Source: Aquarana catesbeiana (lineage: Eukaryota > Chordata > Amphibia > Anura > Ranidae). Taken from it: DNA of 64,000 nt. The DNA lies in assembly GCF_042186555.1 (NCBI RefSeq), contig NC_133324.1:130812022-130876021 (forward strand), given 5' to 3'. Made by a program: the position numbers and the translations under genes. Position 1 is the stretch's first letter; each line of letters opens with the position of its first letter. Below the pieces are notes generated by a model. The model saw only the letters and a list, made by a program, of their open reading frames with translations, did no database searches and was not told the DNA's origin. Below are positions 1 to 11,324 of this stretch, in pieces.

Positions 1-2
1 AG

Positions 3-3000
3 TTTCATTCCACTCACTCATCATATTCAAGAGGGGTGAGTGTACTGATAAGCACAGATCTGGCTTTCTCCTGTGGGCAGAGCAGATTGGATGAAAATGG
101 AAGGTACATTTTTCTCTCTTGCTTAATAGAAAATAAAAGATACATATTGGCCAATGTGTATACCCCCCCCCCCCCCCATTTAGCACGGAAGTAATGGAAG
201 ACCTAGCCAAGTTCATAGCAGATTTCCCTGGGATCCCGGTAATAGCATTGGGAGATTTCAATATGACGATGAACAGGAGCATAGATAGGTTTCCGCTAAG
301 GCAGGGAGCTGGAGTGGTCAACAGGAGCCCCCTTTCGCAATACTGTGACGAAATAGGGCTGGTGGATATCTGGAGGAGGAGGCATCCTGGAGAGAGGCAG
401 TACTCATGCCACTCCAGGACTCATGCCACCTTATCCAGAATTGACCTTGTACTGGGCAACGAGGAGGCACTAAACGTAGTGGAGGAAATAACTTATGAGC
501 CGAGAGGTGTCTCGGACCATACGCCAGTTATTGCCTCCGTGAAGGTAGGGGGGCAATATAACAGAGGGAGTTGGAAGATTAACCCTTTTTGGCTTGAACT
601 TATAGGAGAGGAAAAAAAAATGATGGAGGGGCTGCTAGAGTTTATTAATATAAATCTAGGTTCAGCCCCACTGAGGGTGGTTTGGGACTCCCTGAAGGCA
701 TACCTTCAAGGAGTTTTAATTCAGAGAATCGCCTATGTTAAAAAACAGTCACAAGCCGAGGAACAGGGAGCCAAAGAAAATGCAAGGCGGGCGGAGGCGC
801 ACTTTGTGACAATACCATCCCAAGCTAATTATGACTGTTGGGTGAGGAGACAGGAAGAGTATAGCAGGGTACTCCGAGAGAAGATGGAGAAGATTAGATC
901 TTTTCAGAGGCGGAGCTTTTTTGGAGAAGGAGAACGAATTGGGAAAGCTCTGTCTCTGATAATTAAGGCAAATGGCCCCCCGAGTGCGGTGCCAGCAATT
1001 GAGGGGAGGGAAGGAGTAATAAGGAAAAATACCCCAGAAATAATAGAAGAGTTCAGGACATACTTTGAAAAGCTATATAGCTCCTCCAGGGGGAATGTAG
1101 AGGGGGAAATGCAGGGCTTCTTTGAGGGGTTGGGGATAATTCCGTTATCAAATGAGGACCAGGAAATGTTGGACGCCCCACTGACTCTCAAAGAACTACA
1201 AAGGGCTGTTGGAGATATGGCGGCTCAAAAGTCCCCGGGCCCGGATGGCCTGCCCATAGAATTATTTAAAAAATACGGGGAGGTATTGCTACCCTTATTA
1301 CTGGAGGTATTCAACGGAGCTAGGGAGGAAGGGGCCCTGCCCCCCTCTATGTCAGAAGCCATAGTAATAATCCTGCTAAAAGAAGGGAAGAACCCAACAG
1401 ATATGTCTTCATATAGGCCCATCTCGCTCTTGTGCTCGGACGTGAAGATCTTGGCCAAAGTATTAGCCGCAAGGCTGAATAAGATAATCCCCAAACTAAT
1501 ACACACAGACCAGACCGGGTTCATCCCGAACAGATCTACAAGCACGAACATAAGACGGGTATACCTTAATATGCAAATCCCTATAGAAAACAGCGGCAGG
1601 AGAGCAATTCTTTCATTAGACGCAGCCAAGGCCTTCGATTCTTTGGAATGGCATTATCTATGGAAGGTGTTGGCAGAATATCAGTTTGGCCCCGGATTTG
1701 CTCAGTGGTTAAGATTGTTATATAATAACCCGAGGGCCAAGGTGAAAATCAACGGGCAGTGTTCGGAGTGGTTCCAGTTGAGCAGGGGTACGAGACAGGG
1801 GTGTCCTTTGTCCCCCCTGTTCTTTGCCCTTGCAATCGAGCCCTTAGCGGTTGCTCTGAGGATGGCACAGGGCGTACAGGGGTTTAGGAGAAAAAGAGGG
1901 GTGGACAAAGTGGCCCTGTATGCCGACGACATTCTGCTGTTTTTGGCGGATACGCAGGATTCACTTGAAACAGCTATGGGGATAGTAAAAGAGTTTGGTG
2001 CTTTCTCTGGGCTACTGGTTAACTGGGAGAAATCAGTGATCCTGCCCGTAGACGCCCTGAGCGGGCCTCTCCCCCACCAGGCATCCCAAGTTCAAGTGGT
2101 CAGGCAAATGAAATACTTGGGGATTAATATAACTAGAGATCCAGGCCAGTACATATCCGGAAATTTAGTCCCATTGATGAAAAAGCTGAAGCAGAAGTGT
2201 CAAGTGTGGAGACGCCTGCCCCTCTCGGTCGCCGGGCCCTGCAACCTGATTAAAATGGTTTGGTTACCCCAAATCTTATACGTCCTGCAGAACTCTCCCG
2301 TTTGGATTCCCAAGCATTGGTTCAAAAAAATGGACAGTGTGTTTAGGGAGCTCATTTGGAAAAATGGGGTGGCCAGGATCGGGTTGCGGGCGCTGCGGCG
2401 ACCAGAGGGGAAGGGTGGCCTGGCAGTACCTGACCCGCGGGGCTACTTCCTGGCAGCCCAATTGCAACAAATGGGAGGCAGCAATAGGCTAGGAGAAGAG
2501 GGAGCGGGGGATAGCATTTTGTTGAATGACACCAGACACGATACAATCGCAGAGGGATTAGAGGCAGATTAATTCTGTACTAAATGCCCCACCACCCAGA
2601 TGATGGTTAAAGTCTGGGTACAAGCCAAGAGAACCTTGGGATATATTGGTTTTGCAGAATTCTCGCCACTCTGGGATAACAACAGCCTCAATGAGCTTAA
2701 AAAAATGGGGGTTTTGAGGAATGGGACCGCCAGGGTATTCATTACCTGGCACAGGTATACAGGGCGGGGAGGTTGAAGTCCTTTCGGGAGCTTGTAGAGG
2801 AATATGCGATCTCTAACAGGTCATTTTACAGATATCTGCAAATTAGGCATGCCCTGGAGGCACAATTTGGGAGGGAGGCGCCAGTGTGGTGCGAAATGGC
2901 CTCTTTGAGAAAGCTGATCGATGCAAGCTCCACGAAGGGGTTGATTTCGGATATGTATGGATGCCTGAAGGCAGTAGCCCAGGAAGGACCGGTGGAAAAT

Positions 3001-3564
3001 AAAAACAGGATTAAATGGGAAAAAGATTTGGGAGCACTATCTGATGACCAATGGGAGTATGTCTTGGCGTCTGGGCCCAGGGTCACTCTCTCCCCCTCAC
3101 AAGTGATGTCTCACCTGTATTTATCTTATAGGGCATACTATACACCCCTGAAATTATTCAAGTGGGGTAAGAGACCCGACCCGAAGTGTCAAAGATGTGG
3201 AGGGGGGTACGGGGATTTGATCCACATGTTCTGGCGATGCCCCAAACTGCATAGATACTGGGAAGGAGTGGTGGGAAAAATAAATCTGGTGTTTGGGACA
3301 TCGCTAAGGTTGGAGGCGAGAGAGTGCCTGCTGGGACTGATGGGGAACGGAGGGACCTCAAGGGACACTCAGACGGCAAGAGTTAGATGCCTGTTTCAGG
3401 GAAGAAAGCTCATTGCACAACACTGGCAGAGGAAGGAGGCCCCGACGGTGATTTGCAGGGAAAAGTATATTAATAAGAAGAGGGGCAACTACAAGAAATT
3501 TGTGAAGATCTGGAAAGCATGGTTGGATCGGGATGGGGTGGGGCCGGAGGGGGAGGTGAGGTGA
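3..3564 (+). pseudogene. L1/Tx1-like ORF2 (endonuclease-RT), frameshifted
   Basis: ORF2 nicks target DNA and reverse-transcribes the element RNA. The endonuclease is read in frame 3 from the window edge to a poly(C) run at about 163-177, where the frame changes. The long open frame 194-2572 (792 codons) holds the endonuclease GDFN motif (residues 20-23) and SDH (107-109), the RT finger motif SPGPDGLP, the palm YADD (576-579, bases 1919-1930) and a GGLAVPD motif. A second frame change lies near 2570-2740, and the C-terminal part resumes from about 2740 to the stop at 3564 with C-x2-C-x8-H-x4-C. The order and spacing are normal for the family, but two frame breaks make this copy inactive as read. 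No start codon is visible because the gene begins upstream of the window. Confidence 0.88.
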
Positions 3565-3946
3565 GGATGGTACGAGATGAGACTGGCGTAGGGTGTATGT
3601 GAGGGTGAATGGCAGGTGAGTGACAATGGGGGGGGGGGGGGGGAGGGGGGGAAGGGGAGGAGGAGTGGGGGGGGTAAAATGAGGGGAAAAGTGAAGAAAC
3701 CTTTTTATTTCCCCTTTTTGAAGGTTACAGCTAATGGGTATCTTGAATTGGCACATATCGGATGTAGATGTAGTAGTATATGCGGGAAAAATGGATGATT
3801 TTAACGTGTTTATGATCTTAGAGACAGCTCCTTTTTCTCTTTTTTTTTTTTTTTTTTTTTTGTACTTTTTTCCTTTTGTATCTTGGTGGCTTTGTGTAAG
3901 CTGTAATGGATAATTTTTTCAAATAAAGAGATTTAAAACAAAAATC
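3565..3946 (+). other. LINE 3' UTR with G-rich tract
   Basis: Non-coding tail of the LINE. It contains a strongly purine-biased stretch at about 3625-3680 with a G run of around 15, a T run at 3840-3861, and the AATAAA signal at 3922. G-rich polypurine tracts are known in 3' UTRs of L1 elements; that this one has a role is inference. Confidence 0.7.
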
Positions 3947-3958
3947 AAAAAAAAAAAA

Positions 3959-4435
3959 GTGGAAAACTCCGCTTGTTCGCATCCCCCCGCCTCCCCCCCA
4001 ACTCCCCCCCGCTCCACTGCCACATTTTGCACTATTTGGGGGAGAGGGGGAGCGGATACCTGTCAAAACCAAGTACCCACTCCCAGGTAAGATCACCGCA
4101 CAATGAAGGCCCCTCCTCCTTTCCCCCCCACTGCCACAGATCCCAGAAGACAGCGGGACCATTCAGAAAGTGCAGCGCGACTCATCCATGCGCAGTAGGA
4201 AACAGGCTGTAAAACCGCAAGGCTTCACTTCCTGTTTCCCTTAGTAAGGATGCCCATGCCTGCACCCGAACCCGATGGATGAATCGGCTGGGGGTGCTGA
4301 CATTGTGGGATACCTGGACAGGTAAGTCTCCTTATGTTAAAAGTCAGCAGCTACAGTATTTGTAGCTGCTGACTTTTATTTTTTTTAATACATTTTTTTT
4401 AATACAGGCTGGAACTCCACTTTAACATGGGCTTT
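3959..4435 (+). mobile_element. TTAA-flanked non-autonomous element, family B
   Basis: The right end reads GGAACTCCACT followed by TTAA (4432-4435); the left end next to the LINE poly(A) is a decayed match to the same terminus (GTGGAAAACTCC). The body is GC-rich, then has a GGTAAGT at 4321-4327 and a perfect 17-bp hairpin (4339-4355 with 4361-4377). The copy at 61643-62144 has both ends. TTAA flanks suggest a piggyBac- or Kolobok-type DNA transposon (inference). Confidence 0.65.
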
Positions 4436-4689
4436 ACAAAAAAAGAAAAATGACTTGCGGTCATATTGGTCCACAGACTCGATTCATCATATGCCTGTGT
4501 TCTCTGCTACCATGGCCAGGTGTAGATATTAGAATATAATGTGATTTATGCATTTCAACCACAATACACTCCGTTGTCCTCGGGGTGACCCTGAATATGA
4601 TCGGCTCCACAAAATTTAGCCCCTCATAAATCACCTTAACCATAAATCTGCAGTTTTATATATGCACCAACAAAACATCTAGCTGCCTT

Positions 4690-5644
4690 GCATTCAAACT
4701 GTATCTCCCCATCAAGCGTGTCAGATCTGGGGTCAAAATGTATAAGCTCTGCGACAGGACAAGAGGCTATACATGTAATTTTACGAGGAAAAAGATCACG
4801 TGGAGCCCCCCGGATGCCCTGACTACATGGGGAGAAGTGGCAAGATAGATGGGACTTGGTGTCACCCTTATTCCAAAAGGGGTACCCCTGGTACGCGGAC
4901 AACTACTATGCAAGCGTACCACTTTCTTAGACACTTATACAATCTTGGAATTGGCTCATGTGGTACCATATGACCTAATCGCCGGGGCTTCCCCCAACGG
5001 TAAACAATCGACTTAGAAAGGGGGAGAGAGCCTACCTGAGAAAAAATGAATTGCTCGCAGTAAAGTGGAAGGACAAGCGGGATGTTTTTGTCCTGTCTTC
5101 CATTCACGCAAACACGACAGTCCAAATTTGCATGGCGTCTGGTGTGGTGGAGAAGCCCCTCTGTGTCCATGACTATAACCTAAACATGGGAGGCGTGGAC
5201 TTCAGTGGTCAGATGATCAAAGCGTACTTAGTGTCCTGTAAAGCCAGACGCTGGTACAAAAAAGTGTTTTATTTATTTATTTATTTATTTATTTATTATT
5301 TATTATATTTATTTCAATTGGCTCTGTACAACACTTTTGTGTTTTACAAAGCGTCAGGAAGAAGTGGACCCTTCCTAAAATTTCAGGAAGAGATCATCAT
5401 GGCCCTTTTGTATCCAGAAGGTGCTGTGGCCCAATCCCCAAATCCAGATGCAGTGAGTCGGCTGAATGAGAGGCATTTTCCAGATGTCCCCCCTGGTAAC
5501 CCGACACCAAAAGTCACCCCAAAAAAAGACATTGTGTCTGTAGCAGACACAGAATTAGGCATGACACCCACTTTTACTGTCCCTCCTGTCCTGCCCGACC
5601 TTCTCTCTGCCTCAAGGACTGCTTCCGTCGCTACAACACACTAG
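4690..5644 (+). pseudogene. piggyBac-type transposase, C-terminal half, broken
   Basis: DDE transposase of the piggyBac superfamily, which cuts and pastes at TTAA. Recognisable segments in order are a VEPPGCPDYMG block (about 4800-4835), the YADNYYASVPL block with one catalytic Asp at 4898-4900, LRHLYNLGIGSCGT (4926-4970), LLAVKWKDKRDV (from about 5050) and NMGGVDFSGQM with another catalytic Asp at 5198-5200. The reading frame changes at least twice before 5040, and there are in-frame stops. From 5051 to 5644 the frame is open, interrupted only by an in-frame TTTA microsatellite. The first catalytic Asp and the N-terminus are not found. The C-terminal Cys-rich domain normal for the family is also not visible. 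Confidence 0.85.
5264..5315 (+). repeat. (TTTA)n microsatellite inside transposase remnant
   Basis: About nine TTTA/TTAT units interrupt the piggyBac coding remnant between the motifs WYKKV and FQLALYN, lengthening the protein by a run of Phe/Leu/Tyr/Ile residues absent from the family. Confidence 0.85.
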
Positions 5645-6887
5645 TGGAGTATTAGTATAGGCTACAGCACGGCACAGTCTAGGGTACACAATTCACAGAG
5701 TCTCAAAAGATGTTAGGTAGTCAGGAAGCTATCACATTTTGAAAGATCCTAAAATCACAGCATGGAAAGTTTACAGTTACAGTACAAAGAAAGTAAAAAA
5801 AAAAAAATAAAATAAAAATGTAAAAAAAATGGTGTCTTTTTATTGAGTTAATGTTCTGTTGTCAATGTGTTTTATTGTTAACCGTTGTTGTTTTTTCAGT
5901 CGGCGGTTGGCTTTTATGTAAAAGCAATCCTAGTGGCTAATTAGCTGCCTCCCCCGCTTTCCCGCCACCTTCCATGGCGTTCTCAGGCTCTCCCGTCCTA
6001 CTGGGAAACTTGAGAATGCAGCTGGCAGTTCCGGAGGCTGACCATAGAGAGGACCATCCTCTCTATGGTCTAAGAAACCGGAAGCTACGAGCATTTCCTC
6101 AAATTGGGAAAGCATCTGATCACACCGATCTTGGTGTGGTCAGATGCTTTAAGTGCAGAGGAGAGATCTAGGGTATAATAGACCCCAAATTTCTCAGAAA
6201 AGAGTACCTGTCACTGCCTATTGCTATCACTGGGGATATTTATATTCCCTGTGATAACAATAAAAGCAATTAAAAAAAAAGAAAATGAAAGGGACAGTGT
6301 AAAAATAAAAAGGCAAGCAAAATAAATAATAGTAATAATAAAAAAAATGAAAGCACCCCTATTCCCCCCATGCTCGCACGCAAAGGCGAACGCTAGCGTC
6401 GGTCCTGTATCGGTATGTAAACAGCGATTGCACCATACATGTGAGTTATCACCTCGAATGTCCGATCGATGGCAGTAGTTCTAGCACTAGACCTCCTGTG
6501 TAATTCTAAAGTGGTAACCTGTAAAGGCTTTTAAAGTATCGCCTATGGATAAAAAAAATATATGTAGTTTGTCACCGTTGCACAGGCGTGCACAATTTTA
6601 ATTGTCATGTTTGATATCTATTTACTCAGTGTAATGTCATCTTTTTATACCTTACCAAACAATTGGGCAATATATTGTGTTTTTGTGTATTACAATTCAA
6701 AAAAGTGTATTTTTCCCCAAAAATGTGCGTTTGAAAAACAGGCAAATATGCGCAAATGCTGTGTGACATAAAAAATTGGAACACCCATCATATTATTCTC
6801 TAGGGCTTAAAGTAATTTTCTAGCAAAAAATACTCCTTTTTCATGTCAATAAAAAGTGTCAGAAAAGGCTTGGTCTTCAAGTGGTTA

Positions 6888-7640
6888 GAAGAGTGGGTGA
6901 TGTGTTGCATACGCTTCTAATGTTGGGCATAAAATGCCAGGACAGTTCAAACTCCTCCCAAATTACCCTTTTTGGTGAGTATTTTGCAGATATCATTTGT
7001 TGCCAGTTTTTGTATTTTTTCTTTTTCAAAACCTTGTGACAACAAATGAGATCTGCAAAATACTCCCCATGCCTCTTTTTAAATTCCTTGGTGTGTCTAC
7101 TTTCCAAACAGGGGTCATTTGGGGAGGTTGTGCTATCCTGGCATTTCAGGGCCTCTGAAACTGTAATAGGTAGTGAGGACGTGAAATAAGGAAATGACGC
7201 ACCTTCAGGCTTTCAAAGAGGTCATTGGATTTTGGGGTCCTGTATGCGGCTAGGCTCCCAAAAAGTCTCACACATGAGATATCCTCATACTTGGGAGTAG
7301 TAGCAAAATGGATTTTGGGGTGTAATTCCACATATACTCGTGGCATGTGTGAGCAATATATAAATTAAGTGACAACTTTGTGTAAAAAAAAAAAAGGAAA
7401 ACATTTTTTTTTGTAAATTTTTAAAAACTTGTGACAAAAAATAAAATCTTCCATGGGCTCAACATGCCTCTCAGAAAACTTCTTGGGGTGTCTACATTCC
7501 AAAAAGGGGTAATTTGTGGTGTCTTTGTACTGTCCTGACATTTCAGCACCTCAAGAAATGGGATAGGCTGTCAGAAAGTATGTACAAGCTGCGTAAATTT
7601 CAGTACATATACAATAGTTTGTATATGCTATAACTTTCTC
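6888..7640. repeat. Unclassified AT-rich repeat, family H
   Basis: Contains two related modules (about 6960-7120 and 7380-7540) with the phrases TGTCTAC-TTCCAAA and GGGGTGTCTAC, separated by a segment with ACACATGAGATATCC. The same modules occur at about 18410-18880 and 19690-19950. No gene is visible. Confidence 0.55.
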
Positions 7641-8213
7641 ACAAATCAATCATTATACACTTATTGGGGTTATTTTTACCAAGGACATGTAGTAGAATAC
7701 ATTTTGCCCTAAATTTTCAGCAAAATTTGAGTTTATTGAATATTTTTTTCAAACAGAAAGTAGAAAATATTGTCACTTTTTTTTTGTTTATATCACAGAA
7801 AATAAAAAATGCAGTGGTGATCAAATTCCACCTAAATCCCCACATCAGCATCTAGATACACACTCCATCACACAAGGACTATAGTTCAAACCATATGCCG
7901 ATCTTTGAAAGAAAATAAAGAACTACTACTATTGTTTCTCAACTGACCATTTGCCGAAAGACAAGCGATAATCACTATGTTATACTATGTTATATCGTAC
8001 GTGTTACATTTGTAATGGATATGTTGTTCGATCCGTATGTTTATCGAAGCGGCTGCGACCACGCTTATGCTTTCACTTGTTATATCTTCTTTATCCCAAT
8101 AAAAACTTAAAAAAACAAAACAAAAAAAAACACCTAAAGAAAGCTCTATTTGTGTGAAAAAGAGGCTATAAATTTCATTTGGGTACAGCATTGCATGACA
8201 GCACAATTACCAG
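7640..8213 (-). repeat. Antisense fragment of the 1-kb TTAA family A
   Basis: Reads as the reverse of the family A segment with TGTACCCAAAT and AATAGAGCTTTC. It is split by the L1-like insertion at 7837-8130. Confidence 0.6.
7837..8130 (+). mobile_element. 5'-truncated L1-like 3' end with target-site duplication
   Basis: A 294-bp insert ends in AATAAA (8098-8103) and an A-rich tail (8108-8130) and is flanked by the exact 8-bp repeat CACCTAAA (7829-7836 and 8131-8138). Removing the insert and one repeat restores the continuous family A sequence. Short tail-only copies with such duplications are typical of LINE retrotransposition. No coding remnant is left to name the clade. Confidence 0.75.
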
Positions 8214-8468
8214 TTAACCACTTCAGCCCCGTAAGGATTTACCCCCTTAAAGACCAGACCATTTTTTGCAAAACGGCACAGTGTTTTTTTAAGTGACAAG
8301 TGCCGCGAGCGTGCAGCACTGTACCCAAATAAAATTTATGTCCTTTTTTTCCCCACAAATAGAGCTTTATTTTGGTGGTATTTGATCACCTCTCCCGCTT
8401 TTAAATTTTGTGCTATAAACAAATATTTGAAAAAAAAAAAACAATATTTTTTACTTTTTGCTATAATA
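8214..8468 (+). repeat. TTAA family A, 5' fragment
   Basis: Begins TTAACCACTTCAGCCCC at 8214 and follows the family A order (TGTACCCAAAT, AATAGAGCTTTA, GGTGGTATTTGATCACC) until the Tc1 insertion at 8469. Confidence 0.7.
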
Positions 8469-9850
8469 CAGTATCTCACAAAAGTGAGTACACCCCTCAC
8501 AATTTTGTAAGTATTTTATTCTATCTTTTCATGTGATAACACGGAAGAAATTACACTTTGCTACAATGTAAAGTAGTGAGTGTACAGCTTGTATAACAGT
8601 GTAAATTTGCTGTCCCCTCAAAATAACTCAACACAGCCATTAATGTCTAAACCGCTGGCAACAAAAGTGAAAATGTCCAAAGTGGAAATGTCCCAATTAG
8701 CCATTTTCCCTCCCCGGTGTCATGTGACTTGTTAGTGTTACAAGGTCTCAGGTGTGAATGGGGAGCAGGTGTGTTAAATTTGGTGTTATCGCTCTCACTC
8801 TTTCATACTGGTCACTGGAAGTTCAACATGACACCTCATGGCAAAGAACCCTCTGAGGATCTGAAAAAAAGTTGTTGCTCAGCATAAAGATGGCCTAGGC
8901 TATAAGAAGATTGCCAAGACCCTTAAACTGAGCTGCAGCGCGTTGGCCATGACCATACAGCAGTTTAACCGAACAGATTCCACTCAGAACAGACAAAAGA
9001 AGTTGAATGCACATGCTCAGCATCATATCCAGCGATTGTCTTTGGGAAATAGACGTATGAGTGCTGCCAGCATTGCTGCAGAAGTTGAAGGGGTGGGGGG
9101 GTCAGCCTGTCAGTGCTCAGACCATATGCCGCACACTGCATCAAATTGTTCTGCATGGCTGTCATCCCAGAAGGAAGCCTCTTCTCAAGATAATGCATAA
9201 GAAAGCCCGCAAACAGTTTGGTGAAGACATTCAGACTAAGGACATGGATTACTGGAACCATGTCCTGTGGTCTGATGAGACCAAGATAAACTTATTTGGT
9301 TCAGATGGTGTCAAGCGTGTGTGGCGGCAACCGGGTGAGGAGTACAAAGACAAGTGTGTCTTGCCTACAGTCAAGCATGGTGGTGGGAGTGTCATGGTCT
9401 GGGGCTGCATGAGTGCTGCCGGCACTGGGGAGCTACAGTTCATTGAGGGAACCATGAATGCCAACATGTACTGTGACATACTAAAGCAGAGCATGATCCC
9501 CTCCCTTCGGAGACTGGGCCGCAGGGCAGTATTCCAACATGATAACGACCCCAAACACACTTCCAAGACGACCACTGCCTTGCTAAAGAAGTTGAGGTTA
9601 AAGGTGATGGACTGGCCAAGCATGTCTCCATGAACCCTAAACCTAAACCTAAACTCTATTGAGCATCTGTGGGGCATAATCAAATGGAAGGTGGAGGAGC
9701 ACAAGGTCTCTAACATCCACCAGCTTCGTGATGTTGTCATGGAGGAGTGGAAGAGGACTCCAGTGGCAACCTGTGAAGCTCTGCTGTGTTCCCTGCAAAT
9801 GTTTTCTAACTGTGTGGGGGATGGGCTGACAGGAAGAACAAAGAGATCGC
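8469..9850 (+). mobile_element. Tc1 element A, 3' end missing
   Basis: Starts after a TA (8467-8468) with CAGTATCTCACAAAAGTG, a terminal repeat I recognise from a widespread vertebrate Tc1 family. The body holds a transposase remnant. Its 3' inverted repeat is absent: at about 9851 the sequence passes directly into a different Tc1 element in the opposite orientation. Confidence 0.85.
8829..9838 (+). pseudogene. Tc1 transposase A, frameshifted
   Basis: DDE transposase that cuts at TA. The start is at 8829 (ATGACACCTCATGGC) after the usual 5' spacer. The frame shifts near 8870 and again in a G run near 9094-9100. From 9061 the frame is open to 9633, with WSDETKINLFG, HGGGSVMVWGCMS and HDNDPKHTSK. 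It stops at TGA 9631-9633, where a small expansion of CCTAAA units interrupts the usual SPDLNPIEHLW block. The remainder (SIEHLWGIIKW onward) continues in another frame to about 9838. A dead copy. Confidence 0.85.
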
Positions 9851-11324
9851 TGACAATGTGAAAGAAGTTTGCTTATAAATCTTTGCAAATTTATTAAAAA
9901 GTAAAAAATGAAAAAAATCACATGTACATAAGTATTCAATTCACAGCCTTTGCTCAATACTTTGTTAAAGCACCTTTGGCACCAATTACAGCCTGAAGTC
10001 TTTTTGAGTATGATGGTACAAGCTTGGCACACCTATTTTTGGGCAGTTTCTCCTATTCTTCTTTGCAGGACCCCTCAAGCTCCATCATATTGGATGGGGA
10101 ATGTCGGTGCACAGCCGTTTTCTCTCCAAAGATGTTCAATCGGGTTCAAGTCTGGGCTCTGGCTGGGCCACTCAAGGACATTCACAGAGTTGTCCCGTGG
10201 CAACTCCTTTGTTATCTTGGCTGTGTGCTTAGGGTCGTTGTCCTGTTGGGAGATGAACCTTTGCCACAGTCTGAGGTCCAGAGCGATCTGGAGCAGGTTT
10301 TCATCAAGGATGTTTCTGTACATTTCTGCATTCATCTTTCCCTCAATCTTGACTAGTCTCCCAGTTCCTGCCACTGAAAAACATCCCCGCAGCATGATGC
10401 TGCCACCACCATGCTGCACTGTAGGGATGGTATTGGCCAGGTGAGCGGTGTCTGGTTTCCTCCAGACATGACACTTGCCATTCAGGCAAAAGAGTTCAAT
10501 CCTTGTTTCATCAGACCAGAGAAATTTGGTCTGAGAGTCCTTCAGGTGCCTTTTGGCAAACTCCAGGTGGGCTGTCATGTGCCTTTTACTGAGGAGTGGC
10601 TTCCACCTGGCCACTCTACCATACAGGCCTGATTGGTGGAGTGCAGCAGAGATGGTTGTTCTTCTGGAAGGTTCTCCTCTCTCCACAGAGAAACACTGGA
10701 GCTCTGTCAGAGTGACCATCGGGTTTTTGGTCACCTCTTTGACTAAGGCCCTTCTCCCCCAATTGCTCAGTTTGGCTGGGCGGCCCGCTCTAGGAAGAAT
10801 TCTGGTGGTTCCAAACTTCTTCCATTTATGGATGATGGAATCCACTGTGCTCATTGGGACACTCAATAATGCAGAAACTTTTCTGTACCCTTCCATAGAT
10901 CTGTGCGTCGATACAATCCTGTCTCGAAGATCTACGAACAATCTATGGACAATTCCTTGAACTTCATGGCTTGGTTTGTGCTCTGACATGCACTGTTAAC
11001 TATGGGACCTTATATAGACAGGTATGTGCCTTTCCAAATCATGTCCAATCAACTTAATTTACCACAGGTGAACTCCAATCAAGTTGTAGAAACAGCTCAA
11101 GGATGATCAATGGCAAAGGCTGTGAATACTTCTGGGATTTTTTTTTTCATTTTTTATTTTTAATAAATTTGCAAAGACTTCAAACAAACTTCTTTCACGT
11201 TCTCATTATGGGGTATTTTTTGTAGAATTTTGAGGAAAATAATGAATTTAATCTATATTGGAATAAGGCTGTAACATAAAACGTGGTAAGAGTGAAGCGC
11301 TGTGAATACTTTCCAGATGCACTG
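9851..11324 (-). mobile_element. Tc1 element B, 3' end missing
   Basis: Read on the minus strand it begins at 11324 with CAGTGCATCTGGAAAG next to TA (11325-11326), the terminus of the well-known Tc1 family of fishes and frogs. It ends abruptly at about 9851 without its 3' terminal repeat. The family is different from element A, as shown by the different ends. Confidence 0.88.
10075..10989 (-). CDS. Tc1 transposase B, nearly full length
   Basis: Cut-and-paste DDE transposase. The 304-codon frame starts at MSEHKPSHEVQG, has paired-like helix-turn-helix regions in the first 120 residues with the GRPAKL hook, then WSDETRIELF, HGGGSIMLRGCFS, QQDNDPKHTAK and SPDLNPIEHLW in the right order for DD34E. 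Family members have about 340 residues. Here a frameshift after PIEHLWRE gives a foreign tail, so roughly 40 C-terminal residues are lost. No internal stops precede the shift, so this is the best-preserved coding frame in the window apart from the LINE ORF. Expression is unlikely. Confidence 0.85.
   Translation of the reverse strand: MSEHKPSHEVQGIVHRLFVDLRDRIVSTHRSMEGYRKVSALLSVPMSTVDSIIHKWKKFGTTRILPRAGRPAKLSNWGRRALVKEVTKNPMVTLTELQCFSVERGEPSRRTTISAALHQSGLYGRVARWKPLLSKRHMTAHLEFAKRHLKDSQTKFLWSDETRIELFCLNGKCHVWRKPDTAHLANTIPTVQHGGGSIMLRGCFSVAGTGRLVKIEGKMNAEMYRNILDENLLQIALDLRLWQRFISQQDNDPKHTAKITKELPRDNSVNVLEWPSQSPDLNPIEHLWRENGCAPTFPIQYDGA

Larger units (their letters stand above)
1..3958 (+). mobile_element. 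L1/Tx1-like LINE, 5' end outside window
   Basis: Non-LTR retrotransposon in sense orientation. It enters the window inside the APE-type endonuclease, continues through reverse transcriptase and a Cys/His C-terminal motif, and ends in a 3' UTR with AATAAA at 3922-3927 and a poly(A) run at 3947-3958. The RT motifs and the late CPRC-like zinc knuckle place it in the L1/Tx1 group (family knowledge). The next element starts directly after the poly(A), so the LINE seems to have inserted at the left edge of that element. Confidence 0.9.
4436..6887 (+). mobile_element. piggyBac element, decayed
   Basis: A piggyBac transposase remnant occupies the left half. The right half is AT-rich non-coding sequence with a hairpin at 6040-6070, ending in AAGTGGTTAG (6878-6887), close to the AAGTGGTTAA terminus of the short TTAA elements elsewhere in the window. 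The left boundary is not clear: 4436-4640 gives no recognisable transposase in either strand. Confidence 0.65.

Noticed and set aside
3358..3756. Pro-rich minus-strand frame of 132 codons
   Set aside because: Antisense of the LINE C-terminus and its G-rich 3' UTR.
4461..4902. Minus-strand frames of 60-88 codons beside the piggyBac remnant
   Set aside because: The right one is antisense of the transposase blocks; the left one has no recognisable family.
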